DNA of 64,000 nt from JABDJZ01 sp047619685 (GCA_047619685.1 JBLHLC010000003.1:120264-184263), one strand, 5' to 3'; positions 17,203 through 26,374 are shown, numbered from the stretch's first letter. The notes: generated by a model not told the origin, from the letters alone. Program-made: numbers and translations.

Positions 17203-18693
17203 CTACTGTTTTGAGCCGCTACCAATGCGCTCCAGCTTGCCCCAGGTCATCCCGAAGCCGAGGAATTCCTCGATCGTCGCGAACGTCTTACAGACATCCA
17301 CGATGAGAATGAAGAAGAGGCGGTAGAACAGGGAGTAGAAAACCAGGCGGGCTTCCTCCTTCTCAACAGCCACGCAATAGAGCGCGGCAATGAGATCCAG
17401 AATGGTGAGGCTGAGCCACCAGTAGACCAGGTAGTAGCTCATATCGAAGACCAACGCGATGAAAATGAAGTAGGCGTTGGCAAAAATATTCATGATGGGC
17501 CAGATCAACGCTTCGAACGCCATCGACCACATCACAATGGTCCCTCCGAAGTTGATCGTCGGGTTGAAGAACAGATCGTGGTGTTTGCGCACGGCCTGAA
17601 TGATGCCACGCGTCCACCGGTACCGCTGCTTCAGCAGGTCCACGATGGTGTCCGGCGCCTCCGTGTAGGACTTGGCATCGGGCTCATACTCCACGCGCCA
17701 TCCAGCGCGAATGATCTTCAGCGTGATATCGGCATCCTCCGCGAACGTGTCGGAGCTGTACCAGCCGGCATCGATAATGGACTGCTTCCTGAAGAGGCCG
17801 AGGGGACCAGGAATGATGTTGACGAGCTTGATGATGCTCTGGGCGGAGCGTGCCATGTTCAGCCCCTCCACGTACTCCAGAGCCTGGAGCGTCGTCCAGA
17901 TGTTGTCGCGGTTCAGGACCTTCACGTTGCCGGCGATGGCGCCCAGCCGCGGATCAACAAAGTGGCGAATGGTCTTCCGTAGCGTATCCGGGGACAATTG
18001 GGAGTCCCCGTCCACGTTCAGGACGTAGTCATTCCGGGATACCTGGATACCGGCGTTAAGCGCGGTGGCCTTGCCCCCGTTGGGCTTCTCCACCAACCGT
18101 ACTTCCACGGTCCCGTTGCGATACACACCCACCAACTCGCGGGCCAATTCCCGGGTGTCGTCCGTAGAACCATCGTCCACGAGAATGATTTCGTACTGCG
18201 GATAGTCCATCTCAAGAAGAGATGCCACGGTGGAGTGAAGGAGCTTGCCTTCGTTGAAAGCCGGGACAATTATGGAAACCGGCGGGAGAAAATTGTGATC
18301 GTGCCCTTCCTCGATGGTGTGTTTTGTGGTGTTCAGGTACGCCATGTTCATCAGGGACAGATACCTGAAGAGCAGGATGACCAGGAAGAGCACCAGGGCC
18401 ACGATGGACGAGTACACAATCAATCCGCTCCAGGAGAGAGAATTGGGCTTGTTGGTCCAGTCCGAAATGAACCCGCCCGGATCTTCCATGAAGACATAGA
18501 TGATCGTAAAGAGGACGAGCGACAGGAATCCGTAGACCAGCATCCGGCGGACCAGGACAGAACCCTCTTCTCGAGGTCCCATCATGTGCGCTTCCATACG
18601 CCGAATCGGTTCGAACGGCGTGCGTTGCTGCGCGGCCGCCTCCTGGACAGGAGTGGTCACCGGCTGATTCTGGTTGGTCGTTTCGTTGGCCAT
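17203..18693 (-). CDS. GT2 processive polysaccharide synthase (PgaC/IcaA/HasA-like)
   Basis: A 496-residue inner-membrane glycosyltransferase. Two membrane helices (about 50-68 and 88-109) precede the catalytic domain, and three or more follow it (about 385-468). The catalytic motifs of processive GT2 enzymes are all present: DDGSTDDT (173-180), DGD (228-230), ED (319-320) and QRYRW (356-360). These enzymes add sugars one by one from a nucleotide sugar and push the chain through their own channel. There is no PilZ domain, unlike cellulose synthase BcsA, so c-di-GMP control would need another protein; the first gene of this operon is the candidate. The polymer cannot be told from sequence; the layout is closer to PNAG or hyaluronan synthases than to BcsA. 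Confidence 0.9.
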   Translation of the reverse strand: MANETTNQNQPVTTPVQEAAAQQRTPFEPIRRMEAHMMGPREEGSVLVRRMLVYGFLSLVLFTIIYVFMEDPGGFISDWTNKPNSLSWSGLIVYSSIVALVLFLVILLFRYLSLMNMAYLNTTKHTIEEGHDHNFLPPVSIIVPAFNEGKLLHSTVASLLEMDYPQYEIILVDDGSTDDTRELARELVGVYRNGTVEVRLVEKPNGGKATALNAGIQVSRNDYVLNVDGDSQLSPDTLRKTIRHFVDPRLGAIAGNVKVLNRDNIWTTLQALEYVEGLNMARSAQSIIKLVNIIPGPLGLFRKQSIIDAGWYSSDTFAEDADITLKIIRAGWRVEYEPDAKSYTEAPDTIVDLLKQRYRWTRGIIQAVRKHHDLFFNPTINFGGTIVMWSMAFEALIWPIMNIFANAYFIFIALVFDMSYYLVYWWLSLTILDLIAALYCVAVEKEEARLVFYSLFYRLFFILIVDVCKTFATIEEFLGFGMTWGKLERIGSGSKQ

Positions 18694-18723
18694 CTTAGTT
18701 CTGTGTTGGCTGCCAGGCAGGCC

Positions 18724-21700
18724 TTAAAGCGTCCAGTAGAGAGCGGCCGACAACGTGAAGGTGTTGTAGCGGTCGATGAAGCTGGTTGCTCCAGAGCCCA
18801 GCGAACGGGTGGACTGCCCCAGAGAACCGGTCATGTTGAATGACCAGTGGTCTGCGAGTCGCTTGATCCAGTCCATTTCAATGCGTCGAGACACAAAGCC
18901 GGAGGATCGAGCTACCACGCCCATCGCGCCACGAAGGCGCAAGTAGGATTTGAACGGGAGATTCTTCTCGTACTCCAGAAAGATGTCGTACGACGAGTAA
19001 TTGCGCGGCGAGAAGTAGAGGTCCGTCCGGGTCCGATAGTCTATCTGGTAGTAGGTCATGCCGAGCCACGTATTGGGGAGCACGCGGTAGGAGGCCTCCA
19101 GGAGGATGTTGGTCCCGAAATTGGTGTCGTTGGTCGTCCCCGGGGTACCAAAGTTGTCCCGAACCACATTCAAGGACAGGTTGCCGTGCAACCGCAGCGT
19201 GGAATCGGGCATGACACTGGGCACCCAGGCCTGCACATTCAACTGGGTGAGCTGCAGGTTGTATTCACCGCCGGCGGGTGACCACAGGTCAATGGAGCCC
19301 TCGCCCACCCTAAGACCCACGGAGCCGCGGTAGATACCCGGATCCTGTCTCCAGTAGCGAAGCCCGCCGTAGCCTACTGTGCGGCCGCCTTCGTAGTCAT
19401 AGAGGCCTACTTCCGCCGTCAGGCGATTCGTGTAGGCGGCGTGGTTGTACTGCGCAACAGGCTCCGTCAGATCGCGGAATCCGGCCACAAAGACCTGGTT
19501 CACTCGGCCGCTGGACTCCGCAGAGCCTGGGATGAGCTGCCTCGTTCCCGAGATAAAGTGCGAGTTCACACCTGCCATGATCACGGTGCCGTAGCCGGAC
19601 GGGATCGTGACGTGCGTTTGCATGCCTTGCGCCCAGCGCTCATACCGGGTGCCGCCGCCACGGGCGATGACTGATTCGGTCGTAGGCACGATGATGCCGG
19701 CGAAATCCATGCCCTGCCACTCCCCGCTTTCGGCCAGGCTGCGACGCATGCTTGCATCGAGCGCTATGGAACGTTCTCCGACCGTTTCAGAGGCATCGGC
19801 CAGCACCGTGGCATCGGCATACACGGCCTCGGCCTGCGTGAAGAGTCCCAGCTCACGGTAGGCATCGGCTTGGAGGAACTTGACTTCATAGTCTCGCGGG
19901 TTCCGCGTGGCCAGATCCTCCAACGTCCGGAGCGATCCCGAGTAGTCCTGGCGATAGATCTGGTTGCGGGCGATGTCCTTCGCCACATCGTATTCCCAGG
20001 TCTGATCCTGCAAGGCCTTCAGTATGGAAAGGGCGCTCACATAGTCTGCAGCAGCGGTGTGAACCTGGGCGAGCTCCTTCAGCTCGGAACGGGAACGGCG
20101 ACCCTGCGATTCGAAATAGTTCTCATAGGCATCGATGGCAGCCCCGAACTTCCGCTCCGCTGCGAGCGTGCGCGCTTCGTTCAAGATCTCGATCCTGCCG
20201 GCCTCGGTCAGGCGGATTCTCTCCCGAGCCACCAACTGCTCCACGGTGTTGATTCGTGTGGAGAAGCGAGAATCGCCCAGAGCGTCCGCCGTCCGCACAT
20301 AATTGTCTGCGGCCTCGATGTCACCACTCAACAGGCGATACTCGGCCAGTACCAGGAGAAGCTCGGGGTCGGTTTGACCGGCGCTGCCCATCAGGTTTTC
20401 GACATATGCTTCGCCAAGCCGGTCCAGATTTCCCTGAGTAATCGATGCCAGCACGAAAACCCGCTGGAATGTGGTGTTGTCAGGCTGGCGGTCCAGCAAG
20501 TAGTCAGCCTGCTGAATTGCCTGGTCGTAGTAGCCTCGAGACTGAAGGGCTACCGCAAATCGTGCGCGCTGCTCGTCGTTGCCCGGCTCAAAGGACAACA
20601 GTCGCGCGTAGCCTTCGAAGGCTTCGTCATCCCTGCCCAGCACCAGATAGTGGTCTACAATCTCGCGCAGCGCCTCAGAATCGTTTGGATTGGCCACAAG
20701 CTGGTCCTCCAATTCCCGCACGCGGCCTTCAGCTATTGCGTATCGCAACTCGGTGACACGACGAATACGCCCCTGATAGCCTGGATGGGCTGGGTCCGAG
20801 TAACGTGCGTCCGTAAGAACCTCCAAGGCTTCGGCAACGCGACCCTCGTCGGTCAGCGCATCCACAAGCGAGTAGCGAACACTGGAATCGGAGGGATCGA
20901 AGGCCAGACGGTAGGTCCAGCGGTCAATCGCGTAGATCGGCGTACCGGCTCGTGCCAGGCCATCATCCACGGAGATGAAGTGGGTTAACCAGCGCTGGCT
21001 CTCGCCGTGAGCCTCGCGAAGCAGGATCAACTGATCCCAACCTTCGGAGTAGCGGTTGTACTTGATGAGCTGCTCGACCAGCCGAAAACGCTTCTCGTCG
21101 TCACCAGGAGTGGCTTTCAGCTCGCGAATCAATCGGTCGACGATAAATTCCTGCTGCGGCTGAGGCGTGCGACGTGCCACCGAGGCCAGACCGGACTCTG
21201 CCCTCTGGTTCGCTCGGCGCCATTGATTGGTACGCCGATGGCGGGGGGCCAGGAAATCAAGGTTCTGCTTGGACTCGAAGTAGCGACGGTTGTCCAGAAG
21301 AAGGCTAACCAACTCGAACCGCTTATTGTCGTCGTTAGGTTTCACCATCAGGCCGCGGGTCAACACGTCGATCGGATAGGTGGACAGGCGGGACCGGCCA
21401 CCATCATCCAGACGGGCCAAGGCAGCAGAAACGGTACCCCAGCGGGTCTTCCACCGCTCGGCACCGTTGTGGCGGGCTCGGAGATACTGGAGATTTTCGG
21501 AGGCTTCGAAGAACCTGTCGTCGCCCACAAGAAGATCGATCAGGCCGAATCGCTTCTCGTCCTGACTCGGATTGGACATGAGATCCCGCGTCAGCACGTC
21601 AATCGGAAAGGTGGACAGCGTCTGTGGGGAGGCCACCAGTTCTCTTTTGACGACGGCATCACGGCTTGCCCACTCGGGCTCAGAACCGCGGCGCTCGAGC

Positions 21701-22587
21701 ATTACATCCAGTTGCTCACGCGCTTCGAAATACCGCTCGGACTCGATCAGCAGATCAATGAGTTGATACCGACGCGCATCGTTGTCGGGACTGTTGCGAA
21801 CGTCCCGGAACGCGACATCGATAGGGTACGTGGACGAGCGGGCAATGACGTCAGGGTTGCGGGCCTGAAGCTGACAATCCCGGGCCTCGGAGCCGCCCGG
21901 ATTCAGGAGAAGGGACTGGTCGCAGGCCTCAAGGGCGCCGGCGTAGTTGCCCTGCCACAAGCGGAAGAAGCCCAGGCGCATCCACAAATCGTCGTCTGTG
22001 GTATAGATGGCCACGTATTCGCTCGCCACCGACTCGCCTAGCGAGTTGTCTCCCGGATAGTTTGCAATTGCAATCAGGTAGCGCTGAACGATGTCAGGCG
22101 TCCCTTGGGTCTCATTGAGGTAGATTCCGTACTGCTCTGCGGACTCCAGATAAAACTGCGCGTCGAAAAGGGCATTCGCATACCGTATCAAGAAGGAAAG
22201 ATTGTCCGGATTTGCCTCGACCAGCCGGCGAAGACTCCCCAGATTTCCTGTGCTTGGAGAACGCTCACCCCGAAGTTCCTTCAGTCCAGCCAGCGCCTCC
22301 GCATGATCAGGCTGCGTCTCCAGGACGCTGCGATAGTCGGCCTCGGCCGCGTTTTCATTGCCCATCAAACGATGGGCCTGAGCACGCATGAGAAGCGCAC
22401 GCGTGTCCATGGATCCCGGCTGAATCATCCGGTCCAGGATCGTCACGGCCTCATCGTATCGGCCCTGTTCAATGGCGGTCTCGGCGCGCTGTTGAGCGGC
22501 GAGGTCCTGCGCCTGGAGTGAAACAGGCGTGGTCGCCACGAGAATCGCGGCGACCAGGCTGGCAAGTAGATACCTATATGAGGTCAT
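18724..22587 (-). CDS. TPR/repeat protein with C-terminal outer-membrane barrel (BcsC/PgaA/PelB-like)
   Basis: A 1287-residue protein with a signal peptide (cleavage near LQAQD). TPR-like helices fill about residues 28-230. Five copies of a unit of about 75 residues follow (about 252-612), each opening with STYPIDVLTRxLMxxPxDD and continuing with KRF.LI.LL...RYFEA..nL. More TPR helices run to about 945. The last 320 residues look like a beta-barrel of about 16 strands ending in AALYWTL. This is the layout of exopolysaccharide exporters such as BcsC, PgaA and PelB, where the superhelix spans the periplasm and the barrel is the exit pore. It starts 15 bases after the regulator gene and ends 30 bases before the synthase gene, which supports a shared transcript. 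Confidence 0.85.
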   Translation of the reverse strand: MTSYRYLLASLVAAILVATTPVSLQAQDLAAQQRAETAIEQGRYDEAVTILDRMIQPGSMDTRALLMRAQAHRLMGNENAAEADYRSVLETQPDHAEALAGLKELRGERSPSTGNLGSLRRLVEANPDNLSFLIRYANALFDAQFYLESAEQYGIYLNETQGTPDIVQRYLIAIANYPGDNSLGESVASEYVAIYTTDDDLWMRLGFFRLWQGNYAGALEACDQSLLLNPGGSEARDCQLQARNPDVIARSSTYPIDVAFRDVRNSPDNDARRYQLIDLLIESERYFEAREQLDVMLERRGSEPEWASRDAVVKRELVASPQTLSTFPIDVLTRDLMSNPSQDEKRFGLIDLLVGDDRFFEASENLQYLRARHNGAERWKTRWGTVSAALARLDDGGRSRLSTYPIDVLTRGLMVKPNDDNKRFELVSLLLDNRRYFESKQNLDFLAPRHRRTNQWRRANQRAESGLASVARRTPQPQQEFIVDRLIRELKATPGDDEKRFRLVEQLIKYNRYSEGWDQLILLREAHGESQRWLTHFISVDDGLARAGTPIYAIDRWTYRLAFDPSDSSVRYSLVDALTDEGRVAEALEVLTDARYSDPAHPGYQGRIRRVTELRYAIAEGRVRELEDQLVANPNDSEALREIVDHYLVLGRDDEAFEGYARLLSFEPGNDEQRARFAVALQSRGYYDQAIQQADYLLDRQPDNTTFQRVFVLASITQGNLDRLGEAYVENLMGSAGQTDPELLLVLAEYRLLSGDIEAADNYVRTADALGDSRFSTRINTVEQLVARERIRLTEAGRIEILNEARTLAAERKFGAAIDAYENYFESQGRRSRSELKELAQVHTAAADYVSALSILKALQDQTWEYDVAKDIARNQIYRQDYSGSLRTLEDLATRNPRDYEVKFLQADAYRELGLFTQAEAVYADATVLADASETVGERSIALDASMRRSLAESGEWQGMDFAGIIVPTTESVIARGGGTRYERWAQGMQTHVTIPSGYGTVIMAGVNSHFISGTRQLIPGSAESSGRVNQVFVAGFRDLTEPVAQYNHAAYTNRLTAEVGLYDYEGGRTVGYGGLRYWRQDPGIYRGSVGLRVGEGSIDLWSPAGGEYNLQLTQLNVQAWVPSVMPDSTLRLHGNLSLNVVRDNFGTPGTTNDTNFGTNILLEASYRVLPNTWLGMTYYQIDYRTRTDLYFSPRNYSSYDIFLEYEKNLPFKSYLRLRGAMGVVARSSGFVSRRIEMDWIKRLADHWSFNMTGSLGQSTRSLGSGATSFIDRYNTFTLSAALYWTL
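20752..21834 (-). repeat. Five tandem protein-coding repeats of about 75 residues
   Basis: Inside the exporter gene, residues of about 252-324, 325-401, 402-478, 479-550 and 551-612 share one pattern: (S)T(Y/F)PIDV.tR.L...P.DD.KRF.LidLL....RyfEa...L..l..rh...W. The units are diverged in DNA, so the repeat is old. The last two are the weakest. The regular W near the end of each unit is unlike a standard 34-residue TPR. Confidence 0.75.
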
Positions 22588-22602
22588 GACGTTGGGTCGG
22601 GA

Positions 22603-23853
22603 TTAGGCCTCGTCCATCGCGTAGATGAGAAACTCGTCTGCGCTTTGGAATGGGCGGCCGTCGGGCACCACGATTGCGGACACCGCATGCAGCAGGTGGT
22701 CGGCCTGCTTGGGTGCATCTGCACGCAACCGGTTCTTTAGCCGAGCGAAGAAGCCCTGGGCCTCTTCTGGCTTGCTCTCGGCGAGCAGCACCACCAACCG
22801 TTCGTTGAAGGCACTGATCAGCATGTCGTCCTGCGGTCGGAGGCTGTCCGCCACGAGGTCGATAATGAAATCAAAGTCTACCGGACCCCGGTCTGATGTC
22901 TGGTCCATTCTCATGGCCAGAAGCAGGAATGGCGACGCGCCATCCTCCCGGCCTTGGAAGAATTTTTCCAGGCGTGTCTGGAAGGCCCCGCGATCCGAGT
23001 AGCGATCAATCGCGTCCTCCTCTTCTGCGGTCCTTTCCGGTGCTGACACCCCGATTTCGGGGCTTGCGTGAGGGAATCGCGGTGCATTTGGGGCGGGACG
23101 GGCCTGAGTCTCCGCGCGCTCCTCCGTAATCAGAGTGCCTTGGCCAGGCGCCGTAACGACCTCTGCCAAGTCCCAATGCCGGACGACCTGCCGTTTGATC
23201 TGGCCGATGTGCGGGATCAGGGTCAGGCGACGCTCGGTGGAGGTAGGCTCTTCGTCGGCGGCCTCGATGTGAATGGCTCCGGTCATCTGGCCGGCCATGA
23301 AGTCAATCACGCGGCGCGACTGAGGATTGGCGGGCTCGGGGAGGGCCACGACTACTGTCGTCTCCAGGGAGTCGATCTGCTCAAGCATGCGGATGAATTC
23401 CATCCGGAACCGGTCGAAGGACCTGAACATGACGAACGGCATGAAGTCGTTGATCACCAGGCGTTCGGGCCGCTGCTTGCGAATAATCGTGACAAGATCC
23501 CATAATGCCTTGGCTACCGAATCATCGCCCATCGCCTGCGGATTCATCATTGGCGGGATGCGCATGAGCCGGACGAGGCCATCCTGCTGGGACTGCTTGA
23601 GATCGAACCCGATCGAGGCGGCCTGAATCACCAGATCACGGGGACGGTCGGAGGCAATAAAGAGGCAGTGCTCGCCACCCTGGACTCCAGTCTGCGCGAA
23701 ACGCAGGGTCATGAGTCCGCGGCCGGTTGCGGCGCGTCCGAATGCGAGGTAAGCCCCGCCACGGTAGAGTCCTCCCCATTCCTCGTCGACCGGGTCGATG
23801 CCGGACGGAAGCATTGCAGCGAAGGAGGACATGCTTGCGGGCGTGTCTGTCAT
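22603..23853 (-). CDS. Degenerate KaiC/RecA-like plus degenerate GGDEF protein, putative c-di-GMP sensor
   Basis: This 416-residue soluble protein is the first gene of the operon. Residues of about 15-230 follow the KaiC/RadA pattern (LPSGIDPVDEEWGGLYRGG, then EHCLFIASDRPRDLVIQAAS, and a Walker B-like RLVINDF), but Walker A reads GRAATGRG (39-46), with Arg for Lys and Gly for Ser/Thr. A disordered linker (about 235-285) leads to a GGDEF-like domain (about 290-416). There the GGDEF signature is replaced by SAFNERL, while RPQD (339-342) sits exactly where the RxxD inhibitory-site motif would be. This suggests c-di-GMP binding without synthesis. BcsE of cellulose operons also joins an inactive RecA-like and a degenerate GGDEF domain, and PelD uses a degenerate GGDEF. 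No sequence homology to either is claimed. Confidence 0.72.
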   Translation of the reverse strand: MTDTPASMSSFAAMLPSGIDPVDEEWGGLYRGGAYLAFGRAATGRGLMTLRFAQTGVQGGEHCLFIASDRPRDLVIQAASIGFDLKQSQQDGLVRLMRIPPMMNPQAMGDDSVAKALWDLVTIIRKQRPERLVINDFMPFVMFRSFDRFRMEFIRMLEQIDSLETTVVVALPEPANPQSRRVIDFMAGQMTGAIHIEAADEEPTSTERRLTLIPHIGQIKRQVVRHWDLAEVVTAPGQGTLITEERAETQARPAPNAPRFPHASPEIGVSAPERTAEEEDAIDRYSDRGAFQTRLEKFFQGREDGASPFLLLAMRMDQTSDRGPVDFDFIIDLVADSLRPQDDMLISAFNERLVVLLAESKPEEAQGFFARLKNRLRADAPKQADHLLHAVSAIVVPDGRPFQSADEFLIYAMDEA

Positions 23854-24466
23854 GATGAGAAGGCGAAGTATTCAGGATTGCTACGAGCCATCAGACCCTT
23901 TATCAAACGGTATGCCGAGATTCCGACCGGCCGCGTGGACCGGTTAAAACAGGCGGTTTCGTTGGATATGGATCGAATCATTGCCGTGATTGCCTTGTGG
24001 TGAATCCCTTTATGAGATCGCTATCGACACACAGGCCCGATTCTGGGGCTTGCATGCAATTGATGGGATCGGCAATTCGACAGCGATCTGAAGCAATTCG
24101 GGTCATTGACCTTCGGGCAATCCCGCTATCTCCATCGGTGCGAGAGCTGTAGCGCCTATTAAGAGGTCTCGGCCAGCCTCTCTGTCCCTGCTCAAGAACA
24201 CCCGCCAGATAGGCGAGCAGGCTCAAAAAGAGACCGGCAGGGACCTTGCATGGGATTGTCGAAGTCAGTCTCACTCTGACCGTAATGAGATCCCAGCCTC
24301 AGATGCCATTCAGGAAAACATGCTCTTTTGGACGCAAAACGTCGATTTCAGGTTGCCATTTCGAGATTGGCCCGAAGCTTGATGAGCTTATTCCCGACCG
24401 CACTAGCGGACTCAACGGATCACTTTAGTCATCCGACGCCAACCGGATCTCGAATCCAGACTTGCC
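23854..24466. promoter_or_regulatory. 613-base divergent intergenic region with no gene
   Basis: This is the longest gene-free stretch of the window. It separates the start of the exopolysaccharide operon from the divergent PQQ-propeller lipoprotein, so it should hold both promoters. I see no exact TTG-N17-23-TAnnTTTG; the nearest on the minus strand is TACCGTTTG (about 23920), with one extra spacer base. A possible RNA hairpin pairs CCTGCTC (24187-24193) with GAGCAGG (24215-24221) and has an inner GCC/GGC pairing. No convincing open reading frame or tRNA is seen on either strand. Confidence 0.6.
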
Positions 24467-26374
24467 ATGAAGCGCAGCACCATGCATATAATGAACACTG
24501 TATCCCGCAGAGCCGGGCTCGCGTGCATTCTCCTAATTTCAGTTCTCGTCTCCGGATGTGACATCTTCGGTGATGCCATTGACGAGCGGGCACCGACCGT
24601 GCAGGTGGATCGCCCTTTTGACGGCGCGACCCTTTCCGGGGCGAACGTGATGGTCGCTGTAAACGCCTCGGCCCTTGGCGACGGCAACTTCATCTCCTTC
24701 GTGAATGTCAATCTGGACGGCGTTCGGATTGATGAGGCCGAATGGGATGGCACCCGTTATGTGACGCGCATCAACAGCTTTGAACTATCCGACGGCCTTC
24801 ACCGCCTGGAGGCAGTCGCATTCGATAGTTTCCAGGCGCGCGGTGTTTCCGCGCCGATCACGCTGCTGGTTGAGAACATCAGTCTTGGCGACGGACCAGT
24901 CATGCAAGTCCTGGAGCCAGAGGCCAACAGAACGGTTTCCGGCGTGGTTCGAGTGCTGGCGCAAACGGCAAGTGGACAGCCGCCGGTAACCCGGGTTGAC
25001 CTGCTGGTGGATGGTATCCCGTTCTACACGACGACCACCTCTATTGGGGGCGATGCCTACGCATTTGACTGGGACACGTCTCAGTTCGGAGCGGGCGATC
25101 ATGTCCTTGAAATCAAATCGTTCAGCGGACCCGGCGTCTTCCGTTTGAATGAGCCCCGGAGCGTCTCCGTCGAAGGTGGTGGCGGAGATCCCGTAGACAG
25201 CGAGGGACCCGGCGCCCTGGCATTCCGCGGGACAGGGCTGGCCGGCGAAGTGAAGGGATCCGCGGCCGTAGGATTCAATGACGACATCTACCTGGGCTCC
25301 TCAAACGGCACACTCTACGCGTTCGACAACGAGGGTATGCTTCGGTGGGAGCGCGACACCAAGGGGCCAATTCGCTCGACTCCTGTGGTTGGCAACAACG
25401 AGGACGTTTTCGTGACGAGTGAGGATGGCCGCCTTTGGGGCTTCACCGCAGACGGTCGCGATCTGTGGGCCGTTCCCTATAACAGTGCCGCGCCTCTCCG
25501 CTCCGCTCCGGCGATGGGTGTTGACGGGGTACTCTACTTCGGCGACACGTTTGGCAATCTCCATGCCGTGAACTCCTTCAACGGCTTGTCCGCCTGGTCC
25601 TCTCCGATCAAGGTGTCCAACGGCTCGATTGTACAGGCGCCGGTAATCACACGGGATCACACGGTGGTCGTGGCCGATTCAGAGGGCCGACTCTCCGGGT
25701 TTGACAGAAACGGTGGCCTGCTATGGCAGTCGGCCATTCGCGGATCAGGCAGTTGTGGAGGTGGCACCTCGCGCGCACCGATGGCACTGGCTGAGATTCA
25801 ACTGACTGTGGAACTGCCTACCGGCGAGATCCGCAGTTCCACGGAAGCCTTGGTCTATGTCATGGCTGACGATGGCTGCCTGTACGCCTTCAGCGGCTTC
25901 GATGGCTCGCGTCTCTGGCACTACTCGCTGGGTGGATCAACGCTCGCAGGGCCAACGCTGGTCTCTGGACCCGTCGTCGACGAGGGAGGAACCATCTACG
26001 TGGGCACCGAGACGGGCCTCTTCGCACTGAATGAGACGGCCGACGCCCTCACGCCTCGCCTTCGGTACAAGTTTGTTGCAGACGACGTCGGCATGCCAGC
26101 GATCGATACGAACGGAGTAATCCACTTCGTCGCGGGGCGTAACGTGATGGCCATCAATACCAATGGTACGCCTTACTGGGAATACCAACTGAACTCCGAG
26201 TCAGATGGCCCGGTCACCATCAACCGGGAAGGCGTCTTGATCGTCCCGGCAAGAAACGGTCATCTTTTCGGATTCCAGACAGGATCCGCCGGACTGGCTC
26301 GAGGCAAGTGGCCGATGTTCGGCCGGAACGCTCGACACACAAACCGCCTTGGCATCGACGCTAACGACGGCTGA
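24467..26374 (+). CDS. Lipoprotein with Ig-like domains and PQQ-type beta-propeller
   Basis: A 635-residue lipoprotein: hydrophobic segment LACILLISVLVSGC ending in a lipobox, Cys at about residue 31. Two Ig-like domains follow (about 40-135, with LHRLEAVAFDSFQARG, and 145-240, with DHVLEIKSFSGPG). Then comes a propeller of PQQ-like blades (about 255-620) repeating YLGSSNGTLYAFDNEGMLRW-like units (for example VYVMADDGCLYAFSGFDGSRLW). It ends with GKWPMFGRNARHTNR, a phrase seen in PQQ-like repeat proteins. No enzyme activity is evident; such propellers often act as scaffolds or sugar-binding surface proteins. It is divergent from the exopolysaccharide operon. The ATG could also be at 24482 or 24491; all give the same lipobox. 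Confidence 0.82.
   Translation: MKRSTMHIMNTVSRRAGLACILLISVLVSGCDIFGDAIDERAPTVQVDRPFDGATLSGANVMVAVNASALGDGNFISFVNVNLDGVRIDEAEWDGTRYVTRINSFELSDGLHRLEAVAFDSFQARGVSAPITLLVENISLGDGPVMQVLEPEANRTVSGVVRVLAQTASGQPPVTRVDLLVDGIPFYTTTTSIGGDAYAFDWDTSQFGAGDHVLEIKSFSGPGVFRLNEPRSVSVEGGGGDPVDSEGPGALAFRGTGLAGEVKGSAAVGFNDDIYLGSSNGTLYAFDNEGMLRWERDTKGPIRSTPVVGNNEDVFVTSEDGRLWGFTADGRDLWAVPYNSAAPLRSAPAMGVDGVLYFGDTFGNLHAVNSFNGLSAWSSPIKVSNGSIVQAPVITRDHTVVVADSEGRLSGFDRNGGLLWQSAIRGSGSCGGGTSRAPMALAEIQLTVELPTGEIRSSTEALVYVMADDGCLYAFSGFDGSRLWHYSLGGSTLAGPTLVSGPVVDEGGTIYVGTETGLFALNETADALTPRLRYKFVADDVGMPAIDTNGVIHFVAGRNVMAINTNGTPYWEYQLNSESDGPVTINREGVLIVPARNGHLFGFQTGSAGLARGKWPMFGRNARHTNRLGIDANDG

Noticed and set aside
19870..20988. 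Long plus-strand open frame (372 codons) opposite the exporter gene
   Set aside because: It lies wholly inside the TPR/barrel gene on the other strand, has no domain sense, and reflects the GC-rich third-position bias.
22603..23853. Active diguanylate cyclase reading of the operon's first gene
   Set aside because: The GGDEF signature is replaced by SAFNERL, so synthesis is not plausible; only the RxxD remains.
23978..24274. 98-codon minus-strand frame in the 613-base gap
   Set aside because: Composition is not protein-like, there is no ribosome site, and it overlaps the likely promoter region.
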